Below, one piece after another: positions 62,039 to 64,000 of a stretch of 64,000 nt of DNA (position 1 is its first letter; each line of letters begins with the position of its first letter). This DNA is from Flavobacteriaceae bacterium NBU2973. Lineage in GTDB: Bacteria; Bacteroidota; Bacteroidia; Flavobacteriales; Flavobacteriaceae. The DNA is taken from positions 62,001-126,000 of the forward strand of contig JAOEIQ010000009.1 in NCBI GenBank assembly GCA_026162565.1. Reading direction: 5' to 3'. The notes under the pieces were generated by a model, which worked only from the letters and a program-made list of their open reading frames with translations, did no database searches and had not been told where the DNA came from. The translations under genes were made by a program, and so were the position numbers.

Positions 62039-63244
62039 TTATAGTGTTATTTCAATTTGATTTTTTATAATGTCATCAAATGTTTCATGCTTTCTAATTA
62101 GGTGCGCTTTTTTATTATGCCATAATACTTCAGCTGGTCTGAAACGAGAGTTATAATTGCTTGCCATGGTAAAACAATAAGCACCAGCATTTTTAAAAGC
62201 CAAAATATCACCTTCTCTTATTTCATTAATACGTCTGTTATTCGCAAAAGTATCAGTCTCACAAATATAACCTACTACAGAATAAAAACGTTCACGACCT
62301 TTAGGATTAGATATATTAATAATTTCATGTTGAGAACCATATAACATTGGTCTTATTAAATGGTTGAAACCAGAATCAATTTGGGCAAAAACCGTTGATG
62401 TAGTTTGTTTTACAACATTTACTTTCGCTAGAAAATAACCAGATTGACTCACTAAAAACTTACCTGGTTCGAAAGCGAGAGTTAACGGTTTACCATACTC
62501 TTTACAAAACGTATTAAAACGTTTGCTTAACTTATTACCAAGCTCTTCAATATTGGTTTCAATATCACCTTCTTTATAAGGGACTTTAAATCCAGAACCA
62601 AAATCAATAAATTCTAAATGACTAAAATTCTTTGCTGCTTCAAAAAGTATTTCGCTAGCATATAAAAACACATCGATATCTAAAATATCACTTCCTGTGT
62701 GCATATGTATACCATTGATAGTCATATTGGTGTTTTCCACAATTCTAATTATATGAGGAATTTGATGAATGCTAATTCCAAACTTACTATCAATATGTCC
62801 AACAGAAATATTAGTGTTTCCTCCAGCCATAACATGTGGATTAATACGAATACATACTGGAACTTGTGGGTGTTTTGTGCCAAATTGCTCAAGTATTGAT
62901 AAATTATCTATATTGATTTGTACACCTAGTTCAGAGGCTTCTTCAATTTCTTGAAGCGACACGCCATTTGGAGTATAAATAATATGTTCTGGTTTAAATC
63001 CTGCTTTTAAAGCCAGTTGCACTTCTTGAATAGAAACAGTATCTGCTCCAGAACCCAAGCTGTTTAGTAATTTTAAAACAGAAATGTTAGATAAGGCTTT
63101 TACTGCGTAATTAATCTTTAAGTTTTCTACCTTACTAAATGCAGACGTTAATCGTTTGTATTGAGATGCGATAATTTCGGAGTTATAGACATATACTGGA
63201 CTACCAAAGTCATTTGCTATTTGTAATAAGGTATTGTTATTCAT
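62039..63244 (-). CDS. lysA: Diaminopimelate decarboxylase
   Basis: Last enzyme of lysine biosynthesis, decarboxylating meso-diaminopimelate to L-lysine. 401 residues, alanine racemase-type barrel. The PLP lysine is in NYAVKALSN (about 48), the phosphate-binding glycine block is DFGSGFKVPY, and the C-terminal domain holds CETDTFANNR (catalytic Cys) and NAGAYCFTMASNYN. It is divergent from an ACT-type gene linked by flavobacterial context to the aspartate family. Confidence 0.96.
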   Translation of the reverse strand: MNNNTLLQIANDFGSPVYVYNSEIIASQYKRLTSAFSKVENLKINYAVKALSNISVLKLLNSLGSGADTVSIQEVQLALKAGFKPEHIIYTPNGVSLQEIEEASELGVQINIDNLSILEQFGTKHPQVPVCIRINPHVMAGGNTNISVGHIDSKFGISIHQIPHIIRIVENTNMTINGIHMHTGSDILDIDVFLYASEILFEAAKNFSHLEFIDFGSGFKVPYKEGDIETNIEELGNKLSKRFNTFCKEYGKPLTLAFEPGKFLVSQSGYFLAKVNVVKQTTSTVFAQIDSGFNHLIRPMLYGSQHEIINISNPKGRERFYSVVGYICETDTFANNRRINEIREGDILAFKNAGAYCFTMASNYNSRFRPAEVLWHNKKAHLIRKHETFDDIIKNQIEITL

Positions 63245-63267
63245 TGTTCTATTTATAATTCAATTTG

Positions 63268-63275
63268 CAAAATTA
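63268..63275 (-). promoter_or_regulatory. Probable -7 promoter element of lysA
   Basis: TAATTTTG on the minus strand, 24 bases before the lysA start, in the 105-base divergent gap. Confidence 0.45.
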
Positions 63276-63349
63276 TATTAATTGGGTACTTAAAACATAA
63301 AAATACAGAAATATTGCTATTTTTACACAAAATGTTAAATAATTAACAA

Positions 63350-64000
63350 ATGAAAACAATTGCTTCTTGCGTAGAAAAAATTATTGTATCTAGTCCTTTT
63401 CTTGAAGAGGGTTTATCTCGACAAATTATTAATTTTTCAGCTTTAGCTAAAGATTTGAACAAACCTATTTCAGGCATGTTAAGAAAACCAGTTAAAGATG
63501 GAGCTATTATGATGGCATTAAGGCGTTATCAACAACCCATACATGTTGAGAATTCTAAACAATTAAAAGCAGTTTTTAATAATTTAGGAGATATTACTGT
63601 ACGATCTAATTTAAGTGATTTTACATTTCAAAATTCAACCAGTTTATTTAAAAATCAATCACAAGTTTTAAAGACGATTAGTAATAACAATCAAATTTTT
63701 TATGCTTTTACTCGAGGATTATTTGAGAGTAATATTATTATTTCATCTTCAGAAAGTCATACAGTTTCAATGAATTTTATAAATGAAGTACTCATTGATT
63801 CACAAGATAAACTATCAGCTATTAGCATACACTTACCAAAAGGTAACTCTAAGATAACGGGTTTGTATTATCAAATTTTTAAGCGATTGGCTTGGGAGAA
63901 GATTAATTTATATGAAGTTGTTTCTACCACTAATGAGTTTACAATAGTAGTAGAAGATCATCTAGTAGATAAAGCATTTTCTGTAATTAAAGGCTTAAAA
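63350..64000 (+). CDS. ACT domain-containing protein, partial (cut by window end)
   Basis: 217 codons are open to the last base; the 3' end is beyond the window. The product begins MKTIASCVEKIIVSSPFLEE, with a winged-helix-like N-terminus (LSRQIINFSALAKDLNKPIS, DGAIMMALRRY) and a C-terminal ACT-like fold (LAWEKINLYEVVSTTNEFTI, then VEDHLVDKAFSVIKGL). Similar flavobacterial proteins are sometimes called aspartate kinase, but no kinase domain is visible in the part present. Its position opposite lysA suggests a regulatory role in aspartate-family synthesis; this is inference. Confidence 0.75.
   Translation, partial: MKTIASCVEKIIVSSPFLEEGLSRQIINFSALAKDLNKPISGMLRKPVKDGAIMMALRRYQQPIHVENSKQLKAVFNNLGDITVRSNLSDFTFQNSTSLFKNQSQVLKTISNNNQIFYAFTRGLFESNIIISSSESHTVSMNFINEVLIDSQDKLSAISIHLPKGNSKITGLYYQIFKRLAWEKINLYEVVSTTNEFTIVVEDHLVDKAFSVIKGLK

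Noticed and set aside
1-64000. CRISPR array, restriction system or toxin-antitoxin module
   Set aside because: No regularly spaced repeats, Cas proteins, methylase-restriction pairs or recognisable toxin families were found on either strand.

Overview
This window is an AT-rich chromosomal segment from a member of the Bacteroidota, almost certainly a marine Flavobacteriaceae. The case rests on several independent signs: a complete Na+-translocating NADH:quinone reductase operon, type IX secretion (T9SS) parts (PorT/SprT-like barrel, T9SS plug protein) and secreted enzymes with C-terminal sorting domains, a lipoprotein BamA-family protein (TamL type), promoters with the flavobacterial TAnnTTTG element, and little Shine-Dalgarno signal. 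The genus cannot be fixed from the sequence alone.

Layout. 0.1-15.6 kb is core housekeeping: a LysR regulator, pnp and rpsO, a lipoprotein, accD, class II fructose-bisphosphate aldolase, tamL divergent from a SpoU rRNA methylase, porT-ubiE, the K+ uptake pair trkA-trkH, and two small membrane-tailed proteins. 15.6-25.2 kb carries a desaturase-aminotransferase pair, rsmG, a large T9SS-secreted alpha/beta hydrolase, pruA, a TANGO2/NRDE protein coupled to a probable permuted papain-fold protein, and apaG. 25.2-38.8 kb is the respiratory block: T9SS plug gene, nqrABCDEF and, 5 kb downstream, apbE, whose product would attach FMN to NqrB and NqrC. An accessory insert lies between nqrF and apbE (TerB-like protein, two DUF6090 membrane proteins, a secreted class C beta-lactamase-fold enzyme). 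38.8-45.6 kb holds gpmI-HAD-map-methyltransferase, M48 and M15 peptidases, a GNAT enzyme, tRNA-Gly and pepE. 45.6-55.5 kb is a secreted-protein and peptidase block: three tandem CarboxypepD_reg-like paralogs, two M1 metallopeptidases around a DUF6702-type protein, tatA and a lipoprotein subtilase. 55.6-64.0 kb has DinB and VOC genes, the larger DUF6090 array, an acyltransferase-like membrane protein, a beta-lactamase-like lipoprotein, lysA and a cut-off ACT-type gene.

The best candidate for something undescribed is the DUF6090 array. It appears twice (33.2-35.1 kb and 56.6-59.5 kb) with five full paralogs that share a nearly fixed N-terminal anchor but have divergent, probably periplasmic, C-terminal parts. 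Genes are joined by the same eight-base stop/start overlap (ATGATTAA or ATGATTAG). Two short single-membrane-segment ORFs, missing from ordinary gene calls, precede two of the paralogs, and a small coiled-coil protein with a calcium-loop-like tail leads the second array. Eroded start-site relics, two of them flanking a 121-base inverted-repeat element, suggest that cassettes are gained and lost at the conserved heads. Other notable points are a REP doublet inserted in frame inside a methyltransferase gene, an AccD lacking all four zinc-ribbon cysteines, and a duplicated tRNA-Gly 3' end.
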